Assembly: GCA_023052935.1 (NCBI GenBank)
Contig: CM041292.1
Location: 138,708,951 to 138,772,950 of the forward strand
DNA length: 64,000 nt
Reading direction: 5' to 3'
Source of the DNA: Piezodorus guildinii
Lineage: Eukaryota > Arthropoda > Insecta > Hemiptera > Pentatomidae
The notes under the pieces are model-generated. The model searched no databases. It was not told the DNA's origin and worked only from the letters and a program-made list of their open reading frames with translations. This document shows positions 1 through 13,552 of the stretch, piece after piece. Position 1 is the first letter of the stretch; every line of letters begins with the position of its first letter. The position numbers were made by a program, and so were the translations under genes.

Positions 1-299
1 CTCAGGCATTGCACAGACTTATTAAATTGGGTGCAAAAACTGATAGTAAATAGGTGGGCCTATATAGTATTCTATATAGTGATTCACTGAGAACATGTTT
101 TGCGGATTGTGGTAAGTTCATGGAGCCTGGCCCTTGCGTATAGTATATCGAGCTAGAGAGAACTTCCCAATTGGATCAGCTACTAAACTTTGCTTAGTTG
201 TTATTAATACACAGCAAACTGAATAATCATTACGACAATTTTAACAAAAAGAAAAAAGAAAGATATATTTCCAAATAAACCTCTTTAGCCAAATTACTA

Positions 300-480
300 A
301 GGTTGAAATCGGTCTTGGAAAATTTAGGAATCCAGGCGGGGAATAAATCCGAGATAAAACCCCCCTAGCACCGAGACTCGGACTCGAAATTATTTAGTTT
401 AAATTATGATCCTCTGTGATTGCTAGGCAACGCGTGTTCAAAGTTACTCGCGCTAACCCACTCAGCCATGCCGCCCCAAA
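300..480 (-). repeat. tRNA-like SINE relic
   Basis: Read on the minus strand, the stretch starts with GGGGCGGCATGGCTGAGTGG and continues into GGTTAGCGCG, which looks like the D-arm and A box of a Ser/Leu-type tRNA. Further on, TTTCGAGTCC resembles a B box. The two are separated by more than a normal tRNA allows and no acceptor stem closes, so I infer a decayed tRNA-derived SINE, not a tRNA gene. The body boundary near position 300 is a guess. Confidence 0.35.
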
Positions 481-1606
481 AAATGATCCGGGATTATAGT
501 CTCTGCAATTTTCTGGAGCTGAATCTTTTCCAGTCCATATTTTTCCAAAAATACTCTCGGTGCTAATTGGATGGTCTCCCTCATTCCGAACCATAGCCTT
601 TTGACAGTAAATGTTCTTTCGCCGAACTCCTCACGAAACTTCTCCTGCGGGTAGGGAATACATTTGGAATTTTTTTCTACATTTACATTTTACATTTTTT
701 AAAATATATTTTTCTTTTTCTCATTGGATTTTGTTGCCTTGTTCCTGATCATTTTCCTCATATATATATATATCTGAACCACTGCTTTAGACCTATGTTC
801 TTGAATCATGTGTGTTGCCTCCAGTTCGCATTACTATAAGCTATTGACTTAGTACTAATAAAACCGATGGATACATATCAATGTGTTTCGTTTAAAAAGT
901 AAAAACGTGTTCTTCCCAGAAATAAGCTTAGGAGGGGAGGGGACTAGGAATAAATAGACCTGGAATATTAAGCTCGATTCTCGGATAAAGGTTTAACATG
1001 CAAATACAGCATTAAAGGCACGTGAGATACTAAACGCTATCATGCCCTTTTGACTATATGAACTCATGAAAGCTATTATTGGCAGTCGGGTTATCAAAAG
1101 GGATATACGAGGCTTTAAGTGCATTTTACATAATTGATTCGTTTGACCCGGAAATAACCGATAAAAAAAAAAAATTGCCTTTAACGTCCCAAACAAAAGG
1201 TTCTTGAAACACGGAACGAGATGATTCACAAGGGAATGAGGATCTTATACATTGAGAAACAAATTACGTACGATCTTTCATTTTTAATTTAAGTAAACAT
1301 ATAACCAGGAGGACTAGCGATATCATCAGAAATGAAGTGGGTATAAAAGGAATGAAGTATGAAATTTAGTAGCCTTAGAAAACTATTATCAATCAAACAA
1401 TAATCTACGAAGTAAATCATTACGATCAATACCTACATAGTCATCGAATAAATAAGAAGACAATAATGCATAAAAGTATTGGATCCAATACTAGACTTTG
1501 TACTTTGTTAATTTGCTAAATATAAACACTGAATTGTCTTAATAACAAGTGGATTTAATGGCAGAATAAATTATTATATCCAAAACAGAAGAATGATAAT
1601 ACTTAT
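481..1606. other. AT-rich stretch, nothing recognised
   Basis: No long open frame, no protein family I recognise, no clear repeat boundaries. A short (AT)n run lies near 762-772. Small open frames here have no recognisable motif and look accidental. Confidence 0.6.
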
Positions 1607-2545
1607 ACTTTCACTTACCTATATATGAAATATATAGTAAGGGAAAGTATTACGATCGTGAAAATTTTCGAATTCCAATTTTCAATACATTTTCAGGGTC
1701 CCCTGAGTCCAAATGACCAAGTCCTGCAAAAAGGTCTGTGTGTCCATGTGTGTGCTAAGTCCATCGCGAAAACGAAACGTCTATAAAACTGAAATTTTAT
1801 ATTTAAGACAATTAAGCACCCGAGATGTTACAGCAACTGTTTTACCAAAATCAGCAAACCAGATGAGCCACTTTGTACCATGTATTTTGCACCTATTTAC
1901 GATTTTCTAAAAAACGGCTCCAACGATTTTGATTAAACTCGCTATATCGGTGTAAAATTGGACGGGATTTAATATCATGTAGGTTCCATTGTGATTGAAA
2001 TAGTCTGACAGGGCTTAAATAAGGATATTTTAAAATTCCTTCCTCTGAAATACCTACAATATAAAAATATGATTTAATGAAATTGATCATATCATCTGAT
2101 TAGCATTGCTAAAAAACAATTAAATATATATGTTGAACGAATTCGATATCTAACTAAAGTAGAAAACTGCAAACATATTTTTTAATGCAATTTTTGTTTT
2201 TGAACATAAGAACAATAATACAGTTGAATAATATGCCGTTGGAAAGCTGAAGATTATAAAAAATAGTATCTAATGTAATAAATAGTATAAATCTAATATA
2301 ATAAATAGTATCTTATACATACTTTTGTAAAAATTAATGGAGGGTGATGAAAAGCCGATAAAGCAAACTGATTGTCGTAGATAGTAATATAATATATTAT
2401 TTAATAAAACACATGTTTCTATTAAAATCCAATGTAAATAATTCTTAAACAATTTATTTTCGTCTCTAATTTTGTTTAAAAATTCTTCAATTTATATAAA
2501 TAACAGGGGTAAGTGAAAGTCGTGTGTTGCGCTCACCAGATTTTT
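1607..2545 (-). repeat. 0.9-kb inverted-end repeat family, copy 1
   Basis: One end reads ACTTTCACTTACCTATATAT at 1607 and the other reads AGGGGTAAGTGAAAGT up to 2520, so the ends are imperfect inverted repeats. Beyond 2520 the sequence GTGTGTTGCGC is shared with the matching end of the copies at 49.5 and 52.4 kb, so the element probably runs to about 2545. Internal landmarks shared with those copies are a stretch complementary to TTTTTGCGGGACTTGGTCAT (around 1712-1735) and one complementary to ACCTACATGATATTAAA. No coding frame. Most likely a non-autonomous DNA element. Confidence 0.6.
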
Positions 2546-5339
2546 TTGCATGAATTAATATTATAACTTCTTTTTAGCGATAATTCGATTGAAATGTTAC
2601 AAATATGAAAATAAAATAAGAAACTAATGATGCAACAGCACGCTCTGTACCGAGGAATGTTCTATGCAAGAGCATCAAGAGGTCATCTCCTCAGACGTGC
2701 CACAGACTTAACGGGAATTGCATGGTAAGCAAGATTACGAGGTAGCGGGTTTGTGTGGGTAGCAAGCAGTCTTTGTCAAAGGATAAGTATCTCCTCATCT
2801 TCGCCATAGCATAAATAAGGATGATAAAGAATATTTGCAACATTCATTGGGAGATCACAAAATTTGCAGAGTAATAACATTAAAATACATTTTTCGTGCG
2901 AGAAGGGTACCTCATTCATTGATATTTAGGGTAACGCACGCTAATGTCATGCATAACTTATACTTGGGACTGGAAGAAGATCCGATTTGGAAAATTTACT
3001 CTAGCAGACTTTCCATTAACCATTACATCCTTAACATGAAAAAAAAAATCTTTTTGACTCTTATATAGAATAACCTATCCCCTTTTTGATCATAGTAAAA
3101 ATATCTTAAATTCTCAATATAAAACTATCTTTAAAACCTCCAACTTTCCATGCTCTCCACTCTTCTAAAAGTTACAGCGTGTTATACCTCTCTTTTTTTT
3201 ATTTTTGTAATAGTATTCATATATAAATATTCTTTTATTATCATTTTTTTTAATTAGGCAATTCTTATTAAATCATATATTTATTTTATATTCATACTTC
3301 TGGGCAGTTTGAATCTGTTTACCCCAATTTCCACATTTACTTACTTAAATTCATAATCCGCCAATCTGATTTTGTTATCCTACCCATCTAACATTTAATT
3401 AATATAGAAGTCAATAAATTTATATACTGTTTTATGTAATTAATATAAACTACTTCCTCGTCTCATTCTACCTCCGTCTGATCCTTTCGTTTTGTTTAAT
3501 TTATTTTACAAGATAGGCGATCTCATCCCATAGATCTATTCTAGTCAATCACTAGCAGCTCCTTGACGTTATTCCCAGTAAAACTACGGCAGCAGTCACA
3601 TCAGAATTTTTTTAATCGGCCGTATCCAGCAAATATTTCTCACAAGGTTTTGGTCGTGTGAAGTTTTTTGATTTTTTTTTTTTTTAATGTTCGAACCACC
3701 CGAATCTGAAACTAAAAGAGGCTATCATACTTAAAATTTGATGCTCTACAACATTCATTAGATGACTTTTTCCGATTTGGATAGTTGTTTCAAAGTTACA
3801 GTTGTCTCTTAGTGACCAAATTGGGTTTTTCAACAAAATGGAGAAATTTACCTATTCTGACGAATGATTGCGGCAATATTACTAAACCAAATTTAATATC
3901 TAAGCAATGGAAAATATTAAAAAAATATGAGACCTATTATTAAAGCTGAAACTTCAATAAATTTGTCCCTGTAATTTGAAATCTATGATTGACAATTCTT
4001 AAATAATGCCTGTTATGAAAAAATAACTCCTGAAATATGGACTAAAAATGTTTAAATAACTATCAGACCAACCAAGACAAAATAAATGTTTAGATTTTAT
4101 TATCTCTTAAAGTAAAACCAATGGCTCATGAGTATAGGCGAATGTGATGGATTACAGAAAGCGATAAAACGAGAAGCGTCTGATGCTGATTCTCCATGTT
4201 CAACAACGATTTGAACATAAGTAACTGACCTAGTTTAGTCTATCTAGAGGACTTCCAAACCTTATAATAATATTCCATATCAAGATATCGTTTTAATTAA
4301 ATACAAGATAACTGCAACGTTTGGGTAGTCCTGTATAACGGATGGGAAGAACGGGAGCTGATACAGACTGACCAAGGCACAATGGAGGTCCAGAGAGAGA
4401 GACAGAAGGAGAGGGAGAAAAAAAAATGGTTTCCGAGAAGTCAGCTGTGCCCATTAGCGATAGAGCAAAACTTTCTCTCCTCGCCAGCTCTCATGTTTTC
4501 AGGACGCATAATGCCGTTCCAGCCTCCTGGAAAAAGGCTTATGACCTTTACTCCAGGTCTGTATCTGGAGTTCGAAAAACTGAAAAAGAGCAACCACACC
4601 CAGTCCAAAAAGGTCACAGTTGATAACATTGAATCGGAGACTTCTCAAAGGAGTTAGAAACAGCAGTTATGAATATCGGAGATTCAACAATGCGCATTCC
4701 ATTTAAATACATGGGAGAAGGGGTTTTTTCAAAAGTATTTTTTATTATAAAGAAAAAATTAAATTTTAAAATTTACATCAATAATAATCAAAAGATGTCA
4801 TAGGAACTTGCGCCAACTCAAAGAAAAAAAAAAGAATTGCCTTAAAAAAAAAAAAAACAGATTTAAACTTTAAACTTTTAATATAATGAACACATAGCCT
4901 CAAAGCATTTACTCCAATATCGTTTATTGTATAAAAGGATGTTCAAACACAAACGAATTCGGTGTTTTTTATTGTATATTTTATTTGACTATAAAAATTG
5001 GAAACCAAATCCTATTAGATCAATAATTTTTTTTTTAGGCAAATTGTTACTGACTACATAATAAAAATGCTTCCAATTATTACACAATGGTTTATTATTT
5101 CCATATAACAATATTAGAGTATAAAAGTGTGTATAGCTGTTGATAGGCAATTAAGTAATATGAAAAGCAATAACAATAATTCAAAGGATAATAGCATACC
5201 ATCACTACTGATTTCAAAATGTTATATCTCTGCTAGTTCTTAACCAATTTCAATGATTATTTTTTCATTATGTCGAAAATTTAATTATCTATCAAAAGGA
5301 ACTAATTTCTTCATTAAGCTAATACAATTTTGGTTTTTA
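2546..5339. other. AT-rich stretch, nothing recognised
   Basis: Long AT-rich region with homopolymer runs (around 3670-3685 and 4813-4855). Small open frames near 2835 and 4382 show no domain, and the second is low-complexity and charge-rich. No RNA gene, terminal repeats or target duplications seen. Confidence 0.55.
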
Positions 5340-5840
5340 TTTATTTATTAATTAGGAGAAACGGATTTGTTTATATCGGGCTTTACAATTATAAAACTCT
5401 ACACATATTTTTCTCTATTTTCAAAAATAACTGAGTTATAGGCGTATTTATGTGTTAAATTTCAATTTTTTTCCTTTTTCACCTTTTTTATAATTATTCG
5501 CGGTTTTTTTTATTAAAACTGAGCTATTGAATTAAATCACTTTAAATGGGCCGCCATTTTAAAAATAACCAGCTGATACAAACGTCTATGTGTTAGGATC
5601 ATCGTTGCACGGACTAGTATTTTTGAGGTGAATTTCAAAATAATTGGTCCAGTAATTTCGGAGGAATGCCGCGGAAGGAGTACGGCGTACTAAAGGATTT
5701 TTCTTATTTCTTATTCGGATTCTACGCATCTTCAAACGAAAGCCCTCGAATTTAGAGGGAGGGTAATTTTAATTTTTTTTTTGGTCGATTACAAAGGTTC
5801 ATTATTGAAAATAATAAACCAAAAATAAATAAAATTAGGA
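5340..5840 (-). repeat. Dispersed repeat family B, inverted copy
   Basis: Read on the minus strand this shares many landmarks in the same order with 53990-54800 and 62640-63720: ACCTCAAAAATACTAGTCCG, GCAACGATGATCCTAA, ATCAGCTGGTTATTTTTAAA, ATGGCGGCC, and TAACTCAGTTATTTTTGAAA, followed by A-rich runs and ATAAATACGCC. No coding capacity. Class of element unknown. Confidence 0.6.
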
Positions 5841-7780
<1,940 letters not shown>

Positions 7781-8970
7781 GGCTTAGCGAACCCGAAGGT
7801 TCGATGCCGATACCACCAAGTTCCGCCTACACAGACTCGTCCAATGTTCACCATTCAAGCCCAAGCCCCCGAGATCAGCCTTAACGCAATCCTCCCATCT
7901 CCGCTTCGGCCTACCTTTCGGACGCCTACCAGTCGGATCAGCAAATACCAACTTTCTCGGAATCCGCTCGTCATCGAGCCCAACAAATTTACTCGCCCAT
8001 TTGAGTCTCCGCGATGCAATCAGCTCAATTATATTCACAGGATGCAAGTTCCGTAATTCCGCGTTGTGCAACCTTCTAAACTCCCCAGTGGCCTCATCTC
8101 TCTTTGGACCAAATATTTTACGCAATAACTTATTTTCGAAAACCTTAAGCCGTTGTTCATCCTTCAAAGTAAGCGGCCACGTTTCACATCCGTAAAGAAC
8201 CGTCGGAAGAATAATAGTTTTATAAATTCTTATCTTTAAGTTTTTAGATAGAAGCCGCGAACTAAGTAACTTAGCAACTGAATAATAACACGCATTTCCC
8301 ACCTTTAACCGGGACTTTATTTCTTCCTGGATTTCATTTTTTCTAGTTATAATTGAACCTAAATACTTGAATTTCTCTACGTGTTCAAAAGTATGACCTG
8401 ATACATCAATATCACCAAGATCGACACCGTTTCTGCTACTAATCATATACTTCGTCTTATCGGTATTTAATTCGAGTCCTATTTCTTTACTGGTTTTTAT
8501 TAACACACTTGTATTTAGTTGTATGGTTTCCGTGTCTTCACCTAGCAGTACCAGATCATCGGCATACCCCAAAACCGGAATCTTGTCACCCATATTTAAG
8601 CCTTTCTCATTACACATCACCTTTTCTATGACATATTCTAAAGCTAAATTAAATAACACAGGTGAAAGGGAGTCACCCTGTTTCAAACCCGATCGAACCT
8701 CAAATCTCTCGGAGTAATTATGACCGATTCTAACTTTATGGAATGTTTCCGACAAACACATCTCTACTAGGTTTACTAACTTTCTAGGTATTCCCTGTTC
8801 AATCATGATATTATATAGCTTCTGACGGTCTATTGAATCATAAGCCTTTTTAAAATCGATATAAAGTTGATGGACTACACCGTTGTATTCCAATTTTTTC
8901 TCTAATATTTGACGTAAGGAAAATATTTGGTCAATAGTCGAGCGATTCCGCCTAAAACCACATTGGTAAT
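7781..8970 (-). CDS. RTE-like LINE reverse transcriptase, 3' part
   Basis: This is the larger half of a non-LTR retrotransposon reverse transcriptase on the minus strand. It is open from the gypsy junction at 8970 to a stop near 7784. Visible RT blocks in order are LYIDFKKAYDSID, GLKQGDSLSPVLFN and the catalytic GYADD at 8555-8566. They are followed by the C-terminal LPTVLYGCETW and a basic GRRPKGRPKRRWED segment. The frame is intact, with no stops. The missing upstream part continues at 13692-13886 beyond the inserted gypsy element. The 3' end is a short (TTA)n tail, a habit of RTE-clade LINEs, which supports that assignment. No endonuclease domain is present because the copy is 5'-truncated. 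Clade is inferred from general resemblance only. Confidence 0.85.
8966..8970. repeat. Left target duplication of the gypsy insertion
   Basis: GTAAT immediately before the 5' LTR, repeated immediately after the 3' LTR at 13692-13696. In the other RTE copy (29.4 kb) the corresponding site is a single uninterrupted stretch, which confirms the junction. Confidence 0.9.
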
Positions 8971-9117
8971 TATTGTAACTATTGTTAAAATCGATTATCG
9001 GTTGTATCTTAAACCTCCTTGCAATAACCTATTAATCTTGTTATAACTTTTAATTATATCAATAAAGAAGTGTTTTTGTTTCAAGTATATTACGAATTAT
9101 TACCATTAGTCACAACA
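8971..9117 (+). repeat. Gypsy 5' LTR
   Basis: 147 bp, matching 13545-13691 at every position I compared. It contains AATAAA at 9061-9066, a plausible polyadenylation signal. No clear TATA box. It is short for a gypsy LTR. Confidence 0.93.
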
Positions 9118-9121
9118 AATT

Positions 9122-9138
9122 TGGCGACGAGGTGAAAC
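9122..9138 (+). promoter_or_regulatory. Probable primer-binding site
   Basis: TGGCGACGAGGTGAAAC starts a few bases after the 5' LTR. It begins with TGG, the complement of a tRNA CCA end, and sits where gypsy elements have their minus-strand primer site. The tRNA used is not certain; an arginine-like tRNA is possible. Confidence 0.55.
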
Positions 9139-9293
9139 ATTTCTACTCATCAAGATAAATTACCTATTAGCCAGAAGGTGAGATTTATTAATACATCTCT
9201 TTATTAATTGAACTTTCAATTCAAGTTAAAAGTATCATTCGAGCCTAAATTTTTGTTTAGTTATTTTCTTTAATCAATAGACATTTCAGCATA

Positions 9294-10132
9294 ATGGATC
9301 CCGCTCAATTTAAAATATTTATGGAGCAACAAAATTCTTTAATTACCCAACTTATCAACACGGTGAAATTAACGCAGCAATCGTCTCAACTCTCATCAAA
9401 AGCCGGTAACCTCAGTGGAGATAGCGCAGCAACGGGGTTGAATTCAGTTCTAGTTCCTAATTTCGAGGCTTTCGACCCTAACAGGGAATCCTTTAAAACA
9501 TATCTACAACGGTTCGAAAATTACCTTACCATGAAGGGGGTTATAACTGATAAACCTTACTGTGCTAGGCTGCTTTTGAACTCCATTGGTTCAAAATATT
9601 TTGAAATGATTAGAGCTCTAGGTGCTCCTAAACAGCCTACTGATCATACTTTTGAAGAATTAACCCAATTGCTTCAGGACCATCTTTCCCCTCCTCAAAA
9701 CGAGCTTGTTGCTCAACATAAATTTTTATCAATGTACCAGCCGGAAAATCAAACAATTGCAGAATTTGTTACATCACTCAGGAATAAGTGACTGTAACTT
9801 TATTTCACCATGTGACTGCAAAGTATCAATTGCAGACATATTCTTGCGTGCTCAATTTGTAAGGGGTCTCAAAGATGATTACATTCGCGAGAATGTCTTG
9901 CGATCAACAAAAACTGCCTTCAAAGATATTGTTACTGAGGCCATCGCACTTGAAGCTTCCAAAATCAACTCTAGAACTATCGCTCCAAAACAATCTGTGG
10001 ATATCAATAAGATCACTCACGAAAAGAAGCTTTCTGGTTTTGAGTCAAACCCACAGCGTTCACGTGCTAAGGGTAGGTCTCAATCAAACTCTCGTTCATC
10101 TAAAATTGATTTTTGCTTCTCTCGGCATTGAT
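9294..10132 (+). pseudogene. Gypsy gag, frame-disrupted
   Basis: Begins at the ATG at 9294 and is open to a stop at 9789-9791, about 165 residues. It reads as a gag matrix/capsid-like helical protein, with NFEAFDPNRESFKTYLQRFE and later QPENQTIAEFVTSLRN. Gag-like sequence then continues in a second frame (about 9790-10125; DIFLRAQFVRGLKDDYIREN is typical gag). It changes frame again just before the zinc knuckles, which lie in the pol frame. Two frame changes in the same direction are needed, so this copy probably cannot make an uninterrupted Gag. Sequencing error cannot be excluded because the LTRs are identical. The second change could in principle be a programmed gag-pol shift; the first is hard to explain that way because it falls mid-capsid. 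Confidence 0.75.
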
Positions 10133-13100
10133 GGCTGCTGTTTGCGTTGCGGCAAAGATAACCACCTATCAAATGACTGTCGCACCGAAAAATCAAAACT
10201 AAGATGCCAGACATGCAAGAAATCCGGGCACGTCGCAAAGGTATGCATTCGATCGCTTCTCAATAAAAAAGATAAATCAGAGACAGCCAATCAAATCTTA
10301 ACATTTTCAACACCATCGTCCTCAAATCAAACCTCCAAATCTGAATCATTTCACTGCTATGGTGTTAGTCATATATTAGACATCTATCAAAACGTAGACC
10401 ATTCTCAAAACATTACTCGCTATTATGCAACTGTAGATGTCAATGACAAAATCGTTAAGTTTGAAGTTGACACGGGTTCAGCATACACATTTTTACCTCG
10501 AAACATGGTCAATGAGCTAAATCTCCAACTTCCATTGCAACCTGCTACTATTGGATTTAGGTCATACACTCAAACTGTTTTCGTTCCAGACGGAAAAATC
10601 AAGGTCACAGCAAAATACAATGGTCATCAAATCGAAGACGAAATCTACGTAGTTCCGAACGAATATGCTGCGATCCTTGGCCGTGCATGGATCAGAAAAC
10701 TCAACATCGACCTGCAGTCAATTGATGACCTCTCCTGCTCCCAATCATCAACCATTAGCTACGTCTACAATATTGATGAAATTAGCGCCCGATACCCACA
10801 GGTTTTCGACGAGAAAATAGGCTGCGTTCCAGGATTCGAAGTGTCTCTCAAGCTTCGTGAAAACGCAAAACCAGTTTACCATAGAGAACGTGAAGTGCCC
10901 TACGCCCTTAGAGATCGCGTAGAAAAGGAACTTCAATCCTTGGAAGAGACTGGAATCATAACGAAAGTTGCTACTAGCGACTGGGGATCACCCTTGGTTA
11001 TTATTCCGAAGATCGATGGAGGAGTGCGCTTATGCGTTGATTACAAAATTGGTGTAAACGAAAGGCTTGTTAACGCACATTATCCTGTTAAGAAAATCAA
11101 CCATATATTGGACAACCTTCGCAATTCAAAATACTTTTGCCGTTTAGATCTGTACAAGGCGTACCTACACATCAAATGTGACCCGGCATCAGCTGAAATT
11201 CAGACTATAACAACACATAAAGGTTCATACCGCATGAACCGTCTGTCTTTCGGAATCAAAACAGCGCCTGCAGAATTCAACCGTATAATCGATCAAATAC
11301 TTCATGACGTTCCAAAATGCGAGTACTACTTCGATGATATAGTTGTCCATGGAGAATCAAAAGATGAATGTGCAGCCAACTTGGACACCTGTCTTAAACA
11401 ACTTCAAAAATTCAATCTACGCCTAAACCAGCGAAAGTGTGTCCTGTTTCAGGAAGAAATTGACTTCCTAGGCCATGTTGTCAAGCACAACACGATATCA
11501 AAAGCACCATCGAAAATTGCTGCGATCGTAAACATGCCTAGACCAACAAATGTTGAAGCTCTTCGACGATTTCTTGGTATGGTCACATATTATTCTCGCT
11601 TTATCCAAAACGCTTCAACTCTCACAGCGCCGCTACGTGACCTCTTAAAAACCAACAATAGTTTTAAATGGCTAGCAAAACATGAAGCTGCTTTTCTTCG
11701 TTTGAAGCAAGAAATTTCGAGCGATACGGTATTAACTCCGTTTGATCCACAACTGCCAGTTCAATTAGCATGTGATGCAAGTCCACATGGAGTGGCGGGT
11801 ATCCTTTCTCACATCGTGGGAGGAGTAGAACATCCCATTGCATTTGCCTCCAGATCCTTAACTCCAGCCGAACAAGGATATTCACAACTCGACCGTGAGG
11901 CACTAGCTATAATTTTTTCAGTGGATCACTTCTATCAGTATCTATTTTCACGACCTTTTACACTGGTAACCGACAACCAGCCTCTCGTGCGAATTTTTCA
12001 CCAGAACTCAAAAATACCAAAGATGACTTCCGCTAGATTGCAACGATATGCTGCTTTTCTTTCTGGATTCAACTATTCTCTGAAATTCAAGAAAGACGAA
12101 CAAAACTCAAACGTCGACTGTCTATCTAGAGCCCCAATCAATCCATTACATGATCGTACGGACATAGCTATTAATAATGAAGTGAAGCAAATTTGTGAAG
12201 CATCAATCCAACACATTGGAACATCGACCCTGACACATCAAGCTCTAAAACAAGCGTATCAAGCCGATGAAGAGTTATCCAATTTGATTGAAAAACTTCG
12301 CAGAAACCGAGTCGAAAACACCGAATTCACAGTTGAAGATGTGCTTTTCAGAGGACCTAGAGTTGTGATACCAACTGCATTGCAACCAGCCGTTCTTCAT
12401 GAGCTTCATCGAACCCATATCGGGACAACAAAAATGAAGCAGTTGGCACGACGCTATGTCTACTGGAAATCAATCGACAAGGACATAGAGCGAGCAGTTA
12501 GGGAATGTCCTGACTGCGCGAAGGTCCAAAACAGCCCACCTAAAGCTCCTCTTCACCCATGGATGGAGCCAGAAGAAAATTGGCAGCGCATACACATTGA
12601 CTATGCTGGACCATATCAAAATCACCACTTCCTTATAATGGTGGATGCAAAATCAAGATGGGCGGAAATCTGTCCGAGCAACACTGCTCCAACATCATCA
12701 TCGACCATCGATCTAATGCAAGAGGTTTTTGCACGAAATGGGTTCCCAGACGTCATGGTGAGTGACAACGCCACAATTTTCACAAGTGAGGAATTCAAGA
12801 ACTTCTGTGCAGCTGCTGGAATCACTCAAAGGTTCATCGCACCGGGTCATCCAGCAACTAACGGACTCGCTGAGAGGAATGTTCAGACATTAAAACACAG
12901 GTTAGCTGCTATGGAAAACGAACATCTCCCTATGAAAAAGAAAATTCTAGAGATTCTTTTTAGGTACAGGGCGACACCTCTCATTAACGGAAAAACGCCT
13001 AGTGAGCTTTTCCTTAATCGTCAGATTAGAATCCAACTGGACGCTCTTAAGCCTGCAACCATTGAACAGCATTCACAACCAAAGGAGCTAGCGAGACAAC

Positions 13101-13552
13101 TTAAGGTGGGGGACCGAGTACAAGCTCGATATTATACAAACAACAAGCAACAGTGGCGACCTGGTGTTATTGGCAAAAAGCTTGGTCGTCTACACTATAT
13201 TGTCACATTAGACAACGGCTACTCTTTCAAAAGGCACATAAACCAGCTCCGAAGAACAGGAGTAGAAAAGAAATGTGTCACATTTGCCCACGAGGAAATC
13301 ACCAATCCAAAAGAAGATGCCTGCCAAAACAATCAATATCCAGAGGTGCTGTATCCTCCTCTGCCTGCTCCAGCCCATCCGCAAGAGGACACGGCAGACC
13401 CTACTGTTGCGGACGAAATTGAAGCTCCAAATCTCGAAGGATTAAGACAAGATCAAGCTCCTGAACTTCGAAGATCAAGCCGCCAAACTCGCCCACCAAA
13501 GTATCTGAACGACTACGTGGTTGGCCGAATTAGCGTGGGAGGACTATTGTAA
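9875..13552 (+). CDS. pol: Gypsy pol polyprotein with nucleocapsid zinc knuckles
   Basis: An open frame of 1225 codons; the first 85 or so overlap gag out of its real frame, so true coding starts near 10120. In order: two CCHC knuckles (CLRCGKDNHLSNDC, then CQTCKKSGHVAKVC, about residues 89-130), which belong to Gag; aspartic protease with DTG at residue 199; reverse transcriptase with YFDD at 485; RNase H (LACDASPHG, later DREALAI and TDNQPL); and integrase with an HHCC zinc region ending CPDC. The integrase catalytic residues are D909, D964 and E1000, the last two separated by 35 residues. All key residues are present. The frame ends 8 bp inside the 3' LTR. It resembles the gypsy group usually annotated as K02A2.6-like. 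No env. Confidence 0.93.
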   Translation: MITFARMSCDQQKLPSKILLLRPSHLKLPKSTLELSLQNNLWISIRSLTKRSFLVLSQTHSVHVLRVGLNQTLVHLKLIFASLGIDGCCLRCGKDNHLSNDCRTEKSKLRCQTCKKSGHVAKVCIRSLLNKKDKSETANQILTFSTPSSSNQTSKSESFHCYGVSHILDIYQNVDHSQNITRYYATVDVNDKIVKFEVDTGSAYTFLPRNMVNELNLQLPLQPATIGFRSYTQTVFVPDGKIKVTAKYNGHQIEDEIYVVPNEYAAILGRAWIRKLNIDLQSIDDLSCSQSSTISYVYNIDEISARYPQVFDEKIGCVPGFEVSLKLRENAKPVYHREREVPYALRDRVEKELQSLEETGIITKVATSDWGSPLVIIPKIDGGVRLCVDYKIGVNERLVNAHYPVKKINHILDNLRNSKYFCRLDLYKAYLHIKCDPASAEIQTITTHKGSYRMNRLSFGIKTAPAEFNRIIDQILHDVPKCEYYFDDIVVHGESKDECAANLDTCLKQLQKFNLRLNQRKCVLFQEEIDFLGHVVKHNTISKAPSKIAAIVNMPRPTNVEALRRFLGMVTYYSRFIQNASTLTAPLRDLLKTNNSFKWLAKHEAAFLRLKQEISSDTVLTPFDPQLPVQLACDASPHGVAGILSHIVGGVEHPIAFASRSLTPAEQGYSQLDREALAIIFSVDHFYQYLFSRPFTLVTDNQPLVRIFHQNSKIPKMTSARLQRYAAFLSGFNYSLKFKKDEQNSNVDCLSRAPINPLHDRTDIAINNEVKQICEASIQHIGTSTLTHQALKQAYQADEELSNLIEKLRRNRVENTEFTVEDVLFRGPRVVIPTALQPAVLHELHRTHIGTTKMKQLARRYVYWKSIDKDIERAVRECPDCAKVQNSPPKAPLHPWMEPEENWQRIHIDYAGPYQNHHFLIMVDAKSRWAEICPSNTAPTSSSTIDLMQEVFARNGFPDVMVSDNATIFTSEEFKNFCAAAGITQRFIAPGHPATNGLAERNVQTLKHRLAAMENEHLPMKKKILEILFRYRATPLINGKTPSELFLNRQIRIQLDALKPATIEQHSQPKELARQLKVGDRVQARYYTNNKQQWRPGVIGKKLGRLHYIVTLDNGYSFKRHINQLRRTGVEKKCVTFAHEEITNPKEDACQNNQYPEVLYPPLPAPAHPQEDTADPTVADEIEAPNLEGLRQDQAPELRRSSRQTRPPKYLNDYVVGRISVGGLL
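13535..13544 (+). promoter_or_regulatory. Polypurine tract
   Basis: GTGGGAGGAC lies directly upstream of the 3' LTR, where plus-strand DNA synthesis is primed in LTR elements. It is short but the only purine-rich run at this place. Confidence 0.5.

Noticed and set aside
4382..4657. 91-codon frame with charged residues
   Set aside because: No domain, low complexity, no splice or promoter context, and alternative frames of similar length overlap it.
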